Source: Trochalopteron elliotii (lineage: Eukaryota; Chordata; Aves; Passeriformes; Leiothrichidae). Taken from it: DNA of 64,000 nucleotides. The stretch lies in assembly GCA_024734555.1 (NCBI GenBank), contig JANPWX010000080.1:3539419-3603418 (forward strand). Direction: 5' to 3'. Positions 12,669 through 25,760 of the stretch are shown one piece after another. The notes under the pieces were generated by a model that did not search any database, had not been told where the DNA came from, and saw only the letters and a list, made by a program, of their open reading frames with translations. Position 1 is the stretch's first letter. Each line of letters starts with the position of its first letter. Position numbers and translations under genes: made by a program.

Positions 12669-15295
12669 TCCTCTTTGTTAAAGAGAGGAAAAGCAGACAC
12701 TAGCAATAGAGAGAGAATGTTTGCATAAAGCAAAAAAAGAAGTCCTTGTGAAAAAAAGGATTAGAGTTGAACTGACATTATTAGAAAAGCTATCAAACAC
12801 TGACCCTGAAGATAACTCTGTGTAGATTTGATGGATGTCAGGGAGAGCTACTGATGGGTTCTCTGAACCAGAAGGGACCATTGTTATGGACGGTTTATAA
12901 ATTATAGGGAAGTAAAGAGAAAAGTCTTGTCCTTGTGGTAAAGTAGTTCCTCTTGGTCACATCTGAATTGCTAGGTTTTAAATCTGTGTGCTAAGTGATG
13001 TTAGAGGATGGCACTGGTTATCTCTTTCTCTCTGCTCAAAGTGAGCTCCCCTGTACATGTTTGGAGCACATGTCTTTCTCTACCTGATGCAGGTCCAGAT
13101 ATGCTGCCTCCATATGATTGAGCAATCAATGAAAATTGTTTTATACCCAGAGTAGTAATTAAATAAAGGCCAGTAAAGAAACAAACAAACACTGAAATCT
13201 CATGTTGATTGACTGTGGTTCTTTGAAATTTCATAGTATATAATTTATTGCTTATGCCACAACTTGTGGCTAACTCTGCTGGAATGGGTGGAAATGACAT
13301 ACCACTAATTTTCTCTCTCCTGTCCTTGGAATCCAATTTAGATCTCATATTCCCAGGGATGTGTATGGTTGTTGACTAAGACAGTGCATGTGTGCTCGTA
13401 AAAAGGAGGGCTGCTTTCAGTCTTTGCATTTGCATGCTAAAGTAGGGGTAGTGTAGCCCTCATGTTTTGATCAGCAAGCCAAACACAGGAGAGGAAAGCT
13501 GAACAGAATTGAAGAACAAAGGCTGGTGAAGGTTGCCAAAACACTACACTCATCTGCTACTAAATATCTGATTTGGTTTTTGAGTTCTTCCTGATGGCTG
13601 TGGATGAGAGAGGTGATAGGATTCTGCCTGTCTCAGGCAGCCCCCAGTTAACAGTGTCAATAGTCAAGATGTCAGAAATGCATTTCAAGGTTTATAGCTT
13701 CCCAAGGGAATGGGCAGAAAAAAAGATAAGTGCCCACTTTTTTCCTGAAGTAAACTGAGAAAATTGTATGGGGGGAAAGGGGAGGAGCTCTCTGTACTAA
13801 ATAGAATAAGTATTAGTTCAGAATCCAGGAGTCCAGATTGTCTTTGCCTGTAGACAGTGACAATCTCTCACCGGATACTTGTGACTCTTTAAAGAACACA
13901 GAGTTGCAGATTCCTACTTGCATTACCTATTTTTTTTGTCAGCACAGTGGGAATGTTAACCTTGGCTCATCAAGTGGCTGAACAGCACTGAGTAGACTTT
14001 TGTGCATTAAAGAGGGTTTAGATAAAGCATTATTACTAATAGTAGCATTAGTAAAGTGCAAGAACCTTTTCAATGTGTTAAGAGATTTGTGTCATCAGAA
14101 TTTTCCAAGTTTTGAGTAGATTAATTCTATGAAATCATAAATGAGTGTTGCTTTGCATTCAGGGAGAACTGGAGGAAAGGGCCCTGTTTAATTTATATTT
14201 GTATGGGTGAGTAGTCTGACAGCACAGTGGATTCCATTCTAACCCCTTAAATAAGAGTTAAATTTTCTTTCCTCTAAAAGGATGTTGAAATTAATCATTC
14301 AGGGAAACTGGGACGTAACTTTCATTTTTACTAGTGCATTGTAACATTAAACATGCAAAATGGAAAACCTGTTAAATATGAGCCATAGAGCTTTCGGAAC
14401 ATTGCAATGCAGTCAAAAGATTGCAAAAGCTTCCATGCAATACAATAATTTCAGGGTGGGTTTTCTGATTTTTTTAAAAACACATCTCAAGCCTTTGTGA
14501 AATGCATTTAGGAAGTAGTGAATTGTTTCTCTAGAATAATATGTTTCTTGATTGCACTTACAAGGTTTTGTCACTTTTGTTATTAATGACAGTGACAATC
14601 ATTTTGTCTTTAGGCCAAGGGCAAGAGTTCTCTGTTGTTGATCTAGTCAGATAGTACTCAAAGTTTGTAGTGGCATGTCATTAATATTTATGCTGCACAG
14701 GTAATAGAGTAAATATTAGAGCTATGAATTATTGAAAATGAATGAAAAGTGATGAAATACTGTTTGTTAGTTTGGTTGTTATGTAGTTTTGCATGTTTTT
14801 TGAAAAATGAGGACCCGTGAAAGAGACCATCACTTTCAGTAGAGCTTATGACTTCTGCATTAATGGGAATTTTCTTTGTCAAATGATATGAATGTTTAAA
14901 AAGAATTCCAAATGCAATTCTTATGATCAGTTGTAGAACAAAAAAAAATTACAATAATTTAATGCAGCTGCCTTAGAGAGGGTGAAGGAGTGTCCTCTAC
15001 AAATGACTACTCTTGCAAGGAAGTGTGATTCCCAGAGTATTATCAGTCTCTACCATGATTTCCTGCATGACACAGTGCTTCAATTCTGCTTTTTCCTACT
15101 CATCATCCCTGAACTTCTGTTCATGGATCTGGTCAGTGGACAAAAGTCTTTGATAGGCTTGGTAAGTTTCCTGCTTAACTCTGGGGCAGGAATGTAAGAA
15201 AATGATGTACAAGTAAACTGGGGGAGTAGTGTGATGGCTTTTATGTCTGCTGGAGTGTAAAGCAGGGAACTGAAGAAGGGGTTTCTTGTGTGTGT
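12669..15295. other. Unique noncoding DNA, nothing recognised
   Basis: Open frames at minus 13001-13348 and plus 13573-13758 show no recognisable domain. A G-rich string (GGGGGG-AAA-GGGG-A-GG) lies at 13770-13785. Confidence 0.55.
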
Positions 15296-15309
15296 GGGTG
15301 GGTGGGAGG
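15296..15309 (+). repeat. GT/G-rich tract, near-quadruplex
   Basis: A short TG run is followed by three GGG triplets separated by single T, then A and GG. The fourth run has only two G, so a canonical four-triplet quadruplex is not complete. Confidence 0.5.
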
Positions 15310-18300
15310 AGTTCTATAATTTGCAGCAGTTCACAGCTGGTACTATATGTAGCAGAGCAAGCAAGGAAAGTCAGCTAGGTCAATGTATAATTGGAAACTG
15401 AGTAGAACAAAGGCTTGCACCAGCTATTGGACTTCTGACCTGTATATGCACCCACAAAGTAACATTATTAACCAAGAGATGAAAGATTGCAAAGTGGGCT
15501 GGCCCTAATGCCAGAAAGGATCTCGTGGTCCTTGGTCACTCAAGGACAGGCAACTCATCCAGCTGGTGGTACTGTAGATTGAGTTGGCTGACAGTGAATT
15601 GATTTCTTGTTCATAAAATCCTTTCTGTGCCCTGATTATTGTTTTTTCACAAATGGTTTCAAAGTTTCTTGGTTGTATGGTGTATTGCTCCCCAGAAGTG
15701 AGTACTTACCCCACATCTGGCCGTGATTTCTTTTTCTGCTCTGTCAGTTCCTTCTCCCCTTCAGCCTAGCAGCTCTGTGGGGCAGCATTAGGGCTGAGGG
15801 CCGATAACCATCCCTTCCTCAGAGACTTATGAGGTGTTTTCAACAAGCCTGTGCATTACTGTTGCAGAGCCAGCTTGGAGGAGACCTGTGCTGCTGTGGG
15901 AACAGAGAGGTTTCTCACTTGAGCTTCTGACTGTTGACTGTGCAAGCTGGCTGCTCTTGGCAGATTTCATGCGTGTGCTCTAACTGTCTTGGTGTGCTGA
16001 TTGCTGTTTTTCACTCTTGTGAAGACAGATCATATAGAACTTCATTATGAATACAGAGAGCTGGGTTAATGTAATCTACTTCTGCACCCACGAATACTAT
16101 TGCTAGATCAGCCAGGGAAATTACTTAACGGTAAAACCAGGCATTTCTGTAGTGATCAATCAAAAAGTCACCCAACTGTATCCAAAATTACTGCTAAAGC
16201 CATAGCACTTGCCAACAGCTTGCAGGGTGTGGTACCAAAGTGATCAGAGCTGCTCTCTGTGTTCTGCATAATCACGCTTCTTTGTTCACCTTCTTTGGTA
16301 CTTATTAGTTAAACATGACCATGCATGACCGACCACTCACCAGAAGACTGAGTTAAACCTAATCAAGCTGACTTTTCTGCTAAAGCTGGCAAAGAGCAGA
16401 GATGTGAAGAGACCCCCCCATACTGTTGTGCTGACTTCTAGTGGAGTTCAAAGAAATTCTGAGCTGAAGAACCACACCCTACATCACCTGGGTAAGATGG
16501 CTGTCCTTCTGAGATAGACCAGGCTGATGACAGACTAACAAATCAACTCCGGGATCATGACTGAGGACACACAGCAATTAAATAATGCATCATTTCAGGG
16601 TTGAGGGATTTGTTTTGGTCTGAGGCGGACTGCCAAGGACTCCAAGGAGCAAGGCAGTGGCCAGTGGGCAGTGCTGGATTTGGCCAAGAAGGCCAGCCAG
16701 TGACAAGCTGTAGCACAGGGAGGACAGAATAAAGAACCACAGCTCAGCAGGTAGGAAGCAGGATCAAGAACCAGAGTCAGTAATCAAGGTGTGAAGCATG
16801 ATACTGAAGCAGACTGTGAATTCCCACAAGGTTGCTTGTATAGACAGCTGTTTGATGTCTCTAGTCATTAAGAAGAGGCATTGAATATAGTCTTTGTTTT
16901 CTGTTACCTCAGTCAGTATTGACCAATGACCAGAGATGCCTCACTCCAGCTGGGCAGTGAGTTCATTATACGCTTTATTTTTAACACTGCCTTTAGTGGC
17001 AGGATGTGTAGTCCATCTTGTCCCAGCAGTTTTGTGCTTCCTACTGAGTTTGCAGTTCTTTATCAGACAGGCAGTGAAATTGTTTACCAGAGATTTTCAC
17101 TCTGACCAACCAGGCTGCCTGGGCTGAGCAGAACAAGGGCCATATTCCTCCTTGGCCTGTTAGGCTGGTGTCTGGCTCACCTTTGCTCCTTTGCATCGAG
17201 TCTCTCTGATTGCCTGTGAATGGAGAGGCTGTGATTTTGCTGACTGTGCTGCTTTGGTTCAGCTGTGAAGCAGTTGCTTATAATTGGTGCCAAGACGTAG
17301 CAATCAACTGGAAAAAAAAAAGCTCTGGGAAAAGTTGATTTTTTTTTCCCCACCCTGCAGAATGTTTTTGTGAGCTGATGCTTGAAATGAAAATGTGGGT
17401 AGAGGGAAAGAAGACATCGTGGAGTTTAGTTTTCAGTGATTTACAGCAAAATTTTACTTCTGCATGGTGAAGGGGTAGAAATAATGATGATTAACCCATA
17501 TGCTGTTTGGCCTGGTTCTCAACGTTGTTTTTTGATGTCTCATTAAAAATAAAGGAACAACATCTAGTTTCAGAAGGTGACCACAAGCAGCTGTTCTGGT
17601 TAAAGGAAGACTTCATTTAAAAAAAAAAAGAAAAAAATAAACACTGGCAATGACCAAAAATTAAGTTAGTTCAGTGTTTTTGATATCTGTGGTGGAAAAG
17701 TCACTTCCAAATGCCAACAAAGATGAGAATTTAATTACTCTCCATAATTATGTATTCCTCATTGGTGGATCTCAGGGTCATTTTCACAGTACAGTGTGGT
17801 TGGGGTTTTTTTTTGAACACAAACTGTTTACTAGTACAGTTTTGTGCTTTTAAACAGATGCTGACTGTTCTATCCTTAAGATAAGCGAAGTAAATTCTAA
17901 TGTCAGCTACTTCCAAATATTCAGGAAGCAAGACAGAATGCTCTGTATCTACTGTTAGGCTGTGATCAATAAAGGTCATTATTTGTATTTGCCAACAAAC
18001 TTTCTAATTTTTTTTTAAGCAAAGCTTACTCTGATACACGAATATTGAAAGTATATCTCACCACAGCTTTGCAGCACAGCATGCTTGTTTGGCTTTACCA
18101 AGGGTCATCTGTTGGTTATGGTCATTTTTAATTATTATTTTTCCATGCTTTTAGTTTGATAACATCTTATTATCCAATTTCACTTCTCTTGCTACTTGAC
18201 TTATTAAGGTCATCCAGTTCTTACTAAATTTTAATGTCTCTTTTCTTTCAGGTCTTGCATATTTTTGCTCTGATTGCCCTCATCAAATTCAATGATATCT

Positions 18301-18915
18301 TAATTTTTAATCACTAAAATAAATCCTAGTATTTTCAAATCTTTGATCCTGTTTTGTCTAAAAGGCTCAATTATTATCAAAATTTTTAGTTCATCATACT
18401 TAAACAGAACAAATCTTACAATTTCAGCTGTGACAACTTAAATAAGAATTACAGTATTGTCAATATGCCAAGCTCAGCCCCTGACATTCATGCTTTATCT
18501 GGTCTGGTTACTGTTTCTGTGAAAATTCTCTTCCTAAGGAGAAATTTCCACTTTTATTTATTATATATACGAAGTTGCTTCTGCTACTGCTGTTATTTTA
18601 TACCTCTGGTCTTGTAAGTGCTATAGAAACCAGACATATATATTAAAGACTGATGAAGCACTAGTTCCATCCCAAAAATTGTGCATCCAAATTATTTTTA
18701 TCCCACAGAATGTGTGGATCTGGAATTTGCATACCTGTAAATGTTTTTGGGTGTTAAGTTGCTCCTACTCCATGTGGGATCAGGAGAGTACAGAGTATAT
18801 GTTATACTTAAACACATTTAGATAGAGTTATTAACAAAAGAGTTAACAAACAAACCAGCATTTCCTAGCTCACTGCCATTGGGTTTAGTGTAGACTTGAG
18901 ACATGAATGCAGCAG
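15310..18915. other. Unique DNA, GC-richer at about 15.7-17.2 kb
   Basis: The 15.7-17.2 kb part has higher GC than its flanks but few CpGs, no long frame and no transposon family I can name. It could be a very old, unrecognisable repeat or an isochore fluctuation. An A-rich string (A11 G A7) lies near 17619-17637. Confidence 0.5.
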
Positions 18916-18960
18916 TGGCTCAGTCATCCAAGGAATACTATATGCTTCAAATTTGAATCC
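18916..18960 (+). ncRNA. Possible tRNA-derived relic (weak)
   Basis: TGGCTCAGTCAT at 18916-18927 agrees with the Pol III A-box consensus (TRGCNNAGYNGG) except at its last two bases. AATTTGAATCC at 18950-18960 resembles a B box (GGTTCGANTCC), with one of its three differences explained by C-to-T decay of the CpG. The spacing of 34 is about ten short of a tRNA. This may be the remnant of a tRNA-derived SINE, or chance. Confidence 0.18.
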
Positions 18961-21900
18961 CTATTCTAGTAATCCTTTTTTTAGAAAAGCCCAGGTAAAG
19001 AGTTAACACTGATTCGCTTCCTTCTCCCTGGTGAGTGACACAAACAAGTAGAGAAACTTTGTGTGGAAACTAGTAGAGATTTGTAAGAGCATGATGGCTT
19101 TTCCAGAGGGGTTGAAATCCAGAGCTGCCCCTCGGAAGCACAGGACTGATGTGCTCGTTGAGGTCAGTTGCAGCAGGAGGCAGCAACTCAGTGTGCTCGT
19201 GTTTAAAAGAGTTTCTTTTAGAATTCTTACTGTTTGGAATTCGGAATTATGTAAGTCAGGTACAGAGAGGCTCTCTGCTTAGCTGTAGCAGGTTTCATGT
19301 TGGTCACATGGAGCCAATTAGCCTTCCAGAAGTCTAACCATGAAACTTATACCCTTGGCTTTGTGTAACAGTCACAGCATTCATCCTGGAAGGGGGAGAA
19401 GGGGAGGAAAAAGAGAAATAATTAGCTTCCAGAAATGTGTACAATTCAAGATAGTGACCAAAATTACGTTTCTGATTTTAATGAAAGGTTTTCTGGCTCA
19501 GTAAAATTTAGAGCAAAGCCCTGCTGGTTCAAATTATTAGTGCACTCCTTAGACCTGGTGAGTTTTATATAGTTTCATGTGGCTCTTTGTACATTTTGCA
19601 CAGCTTTAGTTCAACTCTATTGCTCTCCGTGTAAGAACCCTTTTATAGGCTTACATAGAGATGAAATTAACTCCTAAGGAACAGTATTAATGGAGTGATA
19701 TTTCTCATAATCTTCTTGGAGACTGGGATGTTTTCCAAAACAGCAGTATGCTTTTGAGTGGAAGAAAAATTACAGATCTGGGATCATTCTGGCTGAATTT
19801 AGGAACAGTGATAGTTTAATAAAATGAAACTCTACCAGGTAGAGACTGTAGCTGTGGTATGTCAGTTACAGTGGAGTGCATTGAGGAAGGTAGTTCTGGC
19901 TGTCCAGGTAGCAGTTGGTTTCCCCCCACTTACAGTGCTCTCTTTTTGGAATTTCACTTAGTATTGCTATTGTCCCAGTAATATTTTCTGTGATTCTGCA
20001 TCCCTCTGTAGCATCCTGAGTACAGCTGCAGTAATCACATGGAGCAGTCTGAGCTGGCAGGAGGGATGCAGGTGGCTTCTTCACTTCTAGGTCATGGGAT
20101 TCAACAGGTGGGAGGAGGGAGCGTGACAGAACTGCAGCTCATTTAACCATCTCATTTTAAAGCCTGTTCAGGACTGCTTTGATGACACATCAGAAGGGAG
20201 AGTTTCAAAGCAGTGCTGAAGTGGCTTGAGTTTATTTCATTTCTATCATTAGAGAAGAAGATGGAAGACTTATTATCTGCAAGGTTAATGGCAATAAGTT
20301 AGGTAAGAACAAGATGAAGGAAAAACCCCTTCCTTCACTTCCATTAACAAAAAGAAAGTCAACGTCTCATTCTCTGCGGGCAACTGTAAAGAACTGCATT
20401 GGGCACACAGAATATTTTTTCCTGCAGGCAATCCAAACATTGATTTCAGGAGAAAATATATGTTTTTGATACTTCGTAAGTATGAAATAAAGAAATTTTC
20501 ACCATTCACCATTTAATATGACTCCTCTGATAAGCAAAACACAAGGGATCTTCACTACTTGAAACATTTTATAGGTAAAGTTCTTCTGTTGTATTATTTC
20601 CATTAATTATTTCTAGAAAAAGGGCTTTTTTAATACTAATTTTGACGTGATTGTATGTTACAGTGTATAGTCCTGCAATTTACTCAGTATAGTCTAAGTA
20701 ATGTGTGTGAAGGGGGTAGACACTGATCATCATAGAGACAAGTCATGGGTTAATGCACTATGGTCAAAGTTCTGTACAGAGAGGAATGATGTAGAAATTT
20801 CATCATGTAAAGCAGAGTGTTCTGTTGCTGTCTCCAGAAATTCTGCCATTTTCTACCTACTATTCACAGTACTTAGGGCAGAAATCCCAAAATGTGCAAG
20901 AGAAGTTTCAGAAAGGGCCAAGACCTCCACCAAAATCGTAACAACTGTCATCCAAGATGGTCATTAACCACTATTTATATTGACTCCTGCATTTTGTGGA
21001 GTGTTCATAGCCACTCATCTCTTGGTAGCAGTAACTTGCAGAATGCATACAGTGGATAAACGTATCAAGATGACAAGACTCATTTCGCCCAGTACATGGG
21101 AGTAGTTGATGTGATGTTTTCACCTTTTACAGGTACCAGCTGTCTGGCCTTGAGCCACCACAGTTTCTAGTGGCCATGGCAGGGACATCACCGAGTGATT
21201 GCAATTCCTGCAGCGTGTGCTTCTTGCACTGTGTCCTTTGCATCTGCTTGAACTGTGACACATTGCTGATGGCTTGAAGAAATAAGGAAGCCCATTTGAG
21301 CGGCCTGAACTGTTCTGTTCAGATCTGACAAAACAGGCACAACTGGCAGGTGAAGTTAGATGTCCCCTCACTTCTGAAAATGACAAAAATACACTTTTGT
21401 GGCTGATTTTTCCACATACTGAACATGTTAGTGTTCTGTTAGTCACAAGTCTCTTCATTATATGCTGCTCAACAGAGTTAGTAAATATATTACAGAAGAC
21501 AGAAGGAAAATTTATATTTCCAGTAGTTTTCTTCTATGGATGTGACACATAACTCCTGGGTGACAGTAGTTCTAAAACCTTATGAAATACACAATCACTT
21601 CTATGTCCATCTGACTGATGGCACTGTTAAAATTGTAAGCTTGTGCTGATTGAGAAATGTGACTTCTGGAGAGTTATTCTTTTTCTGTCTCTGGTTGTCA
21701 GGGTGCTCTGTGTAAGGATGGCATTTCAAAAAAGAAACATATCTAATATTAATTCTAGAGATATTTCATTATTGCAACAAAGGTGGATAAGAAATAAAAA
21801 AAAAATCCTATCTAAAGGTGGACAGAGACTGCATTATTTTCAAGGTAAATGAGGTATTGATGAAAATGTAATAACAATTATGTGACTGTGGAGCTGAAGG

Positions 21901-23094
21901 AGGATGACAATTCAGCGTGAGACATTGTAGGTAGTTAGCAGTGTACTACTGGGTTTAGATATGATTTTCTTTTTAAGGATTTTTCTGCATCCTTTTTGTT
22001 TTTAATGAATGGAAGTGCTGCTTCTTATACAGAGAGTGCAGAGAACCATCCAGGTACTTCTTTAAGAGGTGCGGTATCAATCAGGTCCCTCCCTTATTGG
22101 TCAGCCAGATGCAATCAGTTGGCTGGATAAATGCAGATTAGTGTGACCTTTGGGTTACCAGACTGTGCTGCAAAACAGCAGGTGTGCAAGGAAATAGAGG
22201 CAACAGCAAAATTTGGAGGAGAGAGGTTAGCAGCAGGCAGAGCGTCCTCAGTTGCGGGGCTTCACTGTGAAGAAATTACATCGAAAGATTGCCTTCTTAA
22301 AAACAGATCTGTCAGTAATTTTGTAGAAATGAGGTAGCTTGAGTGTTGTTTGAAATTTCTAAAGGAGCTTCAGGAATCTATAAAATGACACATGAGATTC
22401 CTGTCTCATTACAGTTAACTTCAGGAAACAAACATTTTTTTTGTGTGTATTAGAAATATCCAATTAAATTCTACACATGTGCTCATATCTCAGTTTTTGG
22501 TTCCAGGAAAGAGTTAAATATTTAAAACACATTTTGTTTTTCTAAAGAGAACATGTACCCATGGGGCTCTTCAGTTTAGAAATTTATTCAGGTTCAGGTG
22601 ATTTCAATGTTTGCATGCTTGCCCTTGCCTCAGCTGGACCTCTTTTTCCTTTCTCTCTTATCCAGAGTCTGCATCATTCCCATGGATTCCTGTTCCCTGT
22701 GCTCTTGGCAGCCCCATATCTGCAGAGAGCTACTTCTCTGCTCTCTGCAGTCCAGTAGCAGCTCCCTCGTTCCTTTGGATATCATATTGTGAGACTCAGC
22801 AATTCTAGCTTTTTATTTTACACTTAAAAATATAATCATCCTCTCACTTGCACTGTCCACACATTCTAGTTTGGTTCAAACTCTCTAAAAGATTCAAAGT
22901 TAATAAGGTGGAAGCATTTCCTATTTCGTATTAAGCTTCTGCACCTGCTTTAATTTGCTTAAGGCAAAATATTTTTATAGCATGACTTAGAAGTGGAATT
23001 TAATAATGGTCAGGTTCTAGTTGCAGTCATTCACAGGGTCTAGGAGTATAGCTGGCAACTGGCACCTATACGTGAGCACACATATATGAGCATG
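18961..23094. other. Unique noncoding DNA, nothing recognised
   Basis: Frames at plus 19061-19337, plus 20701-20967, minus 21120-21458 and plus 22561-22808 (several overlapping frames in a CT-rich patch) have no domain or gene similarity that I recognise. Confidence 0.5.
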
Positions 23095-23113
23095 CACATA
23101 CACACACACACAT
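23095..23113. repeat. (CA)n microsatellite
   Basis: About eight CA units with one TA interruption, at the edge of a CA/TA-rich stretch beginning near 23078. Confidence 0.8.
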
Positions 23114-23271
23114 TGATGCATTTTAACACCCCCAGCCTTGCAATCTGCTGCAATACACACCCCATCGTGCACACACAGCCTGTTCTGCCACACTGGGGAG
23201 GAAGCAATGTGCTAACATGACAGTAAAGAGGCTGATGAGAAATCATGCTTTGGCTTCGCAAAACATCCCGG

Positions 23272-23640
23272 AGAAATTTTACAGCAGGGGAGAGAACAGG
23301 TATTTTGACAGAAAGATAAGGAGGAGAGAAGAGGTAAATTCCTAAATGTGTCATGTTGAATGCAAGTGATGGAGATCTAAAGACTATTAGGAATAAAAAG
23401 TAGAGAAGAAAAAGATGGGAGAAGAGAGGGGGAAGGAGAGCCTTAAGTATCATGAAACAGATTGAAAGAAAGACCTGGTAGGAGAAACTGAGAGCATAAG
23501 AAAATTAAAAGCATGGAAGTGGTTGGGTGGGGAGGGGTTTGCAATGGTGTGTCTGAGCAGAAAATGATGATGGAGTGAAGAGCATGAATACAAAATAAAA
23601 GGGTATAACTGAAGAGTGAAAGAAATTGTACACATACTAC
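23272..23640 (+). repeat. Purine-skewed tract
   Basis: The plus strand is strongly biased to A and G over roughly 370 bases, with GA-rich runs at 23320-23335 and 23402-23443. A G-run cluster (GG, GGG, GGGG, GGGG) lies at 23521-23537 and could fold as a two-tier quadruplex. The skew explains the two longest minus-strand frames here (23040-23453 and 23450-23809): they are rich in Leu, Ser, Phe and Pro because the strand is pyrimidine-rich, and they need not be genes. Confidence 0.6.
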
Positions 23641-23670
23641 TAAAATTTAGGCAGCTTTGCTTTATTGTAT

Positions 23671-23690
23671 AATGCATGTATACATGCATT
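23671..23690. repeat. 20-bp perfect palindrome
   Basis: The half-site AATGCATGTA is followed directly by its reverse complement with no spacer. It contains two ATGCAT cores. Confidence 0.9.
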
Positions 23691-23965
23691 TCATAGTCTA
23701 AAGCAAGAACTTGGTAACAGTGAGAGTAATAAGTTACAATGAATAAAAAATTGGAAAATTTAATGAGAGAAGTGTAGGACTGGCTGAAATCTGGAGACCA
23801 TTGGCTCACTCTTTCACAACAAAATGATTAAATGTGGCAAACCCTAGAAGCTGCATCAATGTCTTTGATAATAAGCAGAGTTTTCTGCCTCCTTTTAAAA
23901 AAGGGAAGAAAATAATAATAAATAATAATTTGTCTTTTCATTTACATATCATACATACATGCATT

Positions 23966-24003
23966 GTGAAATTTTTGTCCATTTCATGTTTGTAAAATTT
24001 CAC
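23966..24003. repeat. Inverted repeat, 10-bp arms, 18-nt loop
   Basis: GTGAAATTTT at 23966-23975 pairs perfectly with AAAATTTCAC at 23994-24003. AT-rich; no terminator or miRNA context is evident. Confidence 0.7.
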
Positions 24004-24299
24004 TAAATAATTTCAAATAATAAGACAATCCTACTTGTTTTCATAAGTGTCTGTACTAATAACATTTTTATTTAGTAAAATGAATTAAACATGACCTACA
24101 TAATAGCTAAATATTTGTCATGGTAATGTTTTTTGTGAGAGATAAATTATTCTGAAGCAGTCAAATCTTCCAAAATAAATCCCAGATTGTGTTATTAGAA
24201 GGTAAAATAAAAAAATTTATAAGTGCTATTTTTGCATAGAGGCACCGTAAGAAAAGTGGAACGTTTTCCATCCTAATAGCATGTAGTCTTTTCTCAAAA

Positions 24300-24340
24300 T
24301 ATTCATATTTTGTGAACAATATTCATAATTGTGTGAACAA
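24300..24340. repeat. Imperfect 20/21-bp tandem duplication
   Basis: TATTCATATTTTGTGAACAA (24300-24319) is followed by a near copy (24320-24340), TATTCATAATTGTGTGAACAA. Confidence 0.75.
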
Positions 24341-25665
24341 GAAAGCTTGTGCAATGTAGGGGGCTGACAGTTTCTGAACAGACCACGACATTCTGAAGGT
24401 AAAACTGTCAGCCAGGTGATAGATTTTGGCTTTTCTTGTGTGCTGAAGTTTATATTCAGTTCCATTACTGTGTACAGATTCTGAAAACTAGGTCATGAGT
24501 GGTACAGCATCTTTTTATTGTGATTTATACTCTGCATGTTTGAACAACCAAAATAATTTTCACGTGTACCATGAATCATATCCATATTTTATCCTTAGTT
24601 TTCACTTTTTTTCCTTATATAAGCAAACTCCTATTGATTTTGAGCAGATTTTGCTCGAATGAGAGTTGAGGAGGGACTGTGGTATTTGGCCCGAAGGATT
24701 GTATAAGCTAGTATGAATCATAAGAATTTGGAGACAATATATTTTAAAATTATTTCCTCTCAAGTACATTACTACATCTTGCATGTTACTAGAAGCTGTC
24801 TGAATGTTGTTTCCATATGGATAAATAAACTCTCCCATTCCCTGTTCACTCATTTTTCAGAGCCTCTCTAGTTTTCTTGGCAGGTTGTGTTGCAGAAATA
24901 CTATTGATGGGGCTCCTCAGCCCATGCACCCTCATTGTAAAGCTTTGTCTGAAGAGTGTGTTATCTGGCTTTTATTTATCCACAGCCTTCTTCTGAAGAC
25001 AGCCCCCCTTGGTATAAATCTTGACAGCTTACATCAAGGTCTCAATCTTCTTTCTCCTAGTGATGGAGTTTGTGAACAACGGTAGGGAATTCAGCTCTCT
25101 CCCCCTTATGTCTCTGGAGCTTTTAGAGCTCTGAAAATACCAAGAGCATGACCCTCAGTTATATATATGAAAATACCATTTTCTCCCCAGAAAAAGAACA
25201 AATAGGAACTTGTCAGTCAGTCTTTTTGAAAGCAAATTCTGTCAGGGAAGCTAGAGTCTGCATCTGTCATTTGGCTAAGAGTATAACTGTGGCCCAAACA
25301 TGAGGCAGAGTGTAAAGCAGTGCTCAAATTGATGAAAGAAGTTTCTGCCCTTATGCAGTGACTCTTGTGAATCAGGACAAGAGCTTTCTGTCAGTTATGG
25401 GGTAGTGCTCACAAGCCTTTCCACCAGAGACTGCACACCTTGGGAGTTTTGGTGATGCCTGCTATCATGGTATATGTGGGAAAAATAGGTATTTTTACCA
25501 GGGAACTGGAGCCCAATGTGTCTGAGGAGTTTTACACTGGTTTGGAGAAAGCCAAGTAAGAGAACAATTTAATTTTAAATTATCAGAACAGTGTTTCTAA
25601 TACATATATATTCACTTTTTCTCAAACAGATAAAACTAATTATTCAGATTGGCTCAAAATTTCCT

Positions 25666-25667
<2 letters not shown>
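24341..25667. other. Unique noncoding DNA, nothing recognised
   Basis: No frame, RNA gene or repeat family that I can support. Confidence 0.55.
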
Positions 25668-25713
<46 letters not shown>

Positions 25714-25760
25714 TCTTTTGTTTTGTTTTGTTTTGGTTTTTTTTCTGTTTTTTTTCTGGT
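25668..25760. repeat. T45 homopolymer plus TTTTG-type simple repeat
   Basis: Forty-five uninterrupted T (25668-25712) lead into TTTTG units and shorter T runs up to about 25760. The poly-Phe and poly-Lys frames across it are artefacts of the repeat. There is no retroelement body at either side. Confidence 0.9.

Noticed and set aside
15700..17200. GC-richer region considered as a possible LTR element
   Set aside because: I could not find paired terminal repeats, a primer-binding site or a known avian LTR start.
21120..21458. 112-codon minus frame with a Cys-x2-Cys near its start, resembling a zinc finger
   Set aside because: There is no matching His pair at finger spacing and no repeat of the motif, so it is probably chance.
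23040..23453. 137-codon minus-strand open frame, the longest in the window
   Set aside because: It lies on the pyrimidine strand of a purine-skewed tract and over a CA microsatellite. Its Leu/Ser/Phe/Cys-rich translation follows from composition and has no domain.
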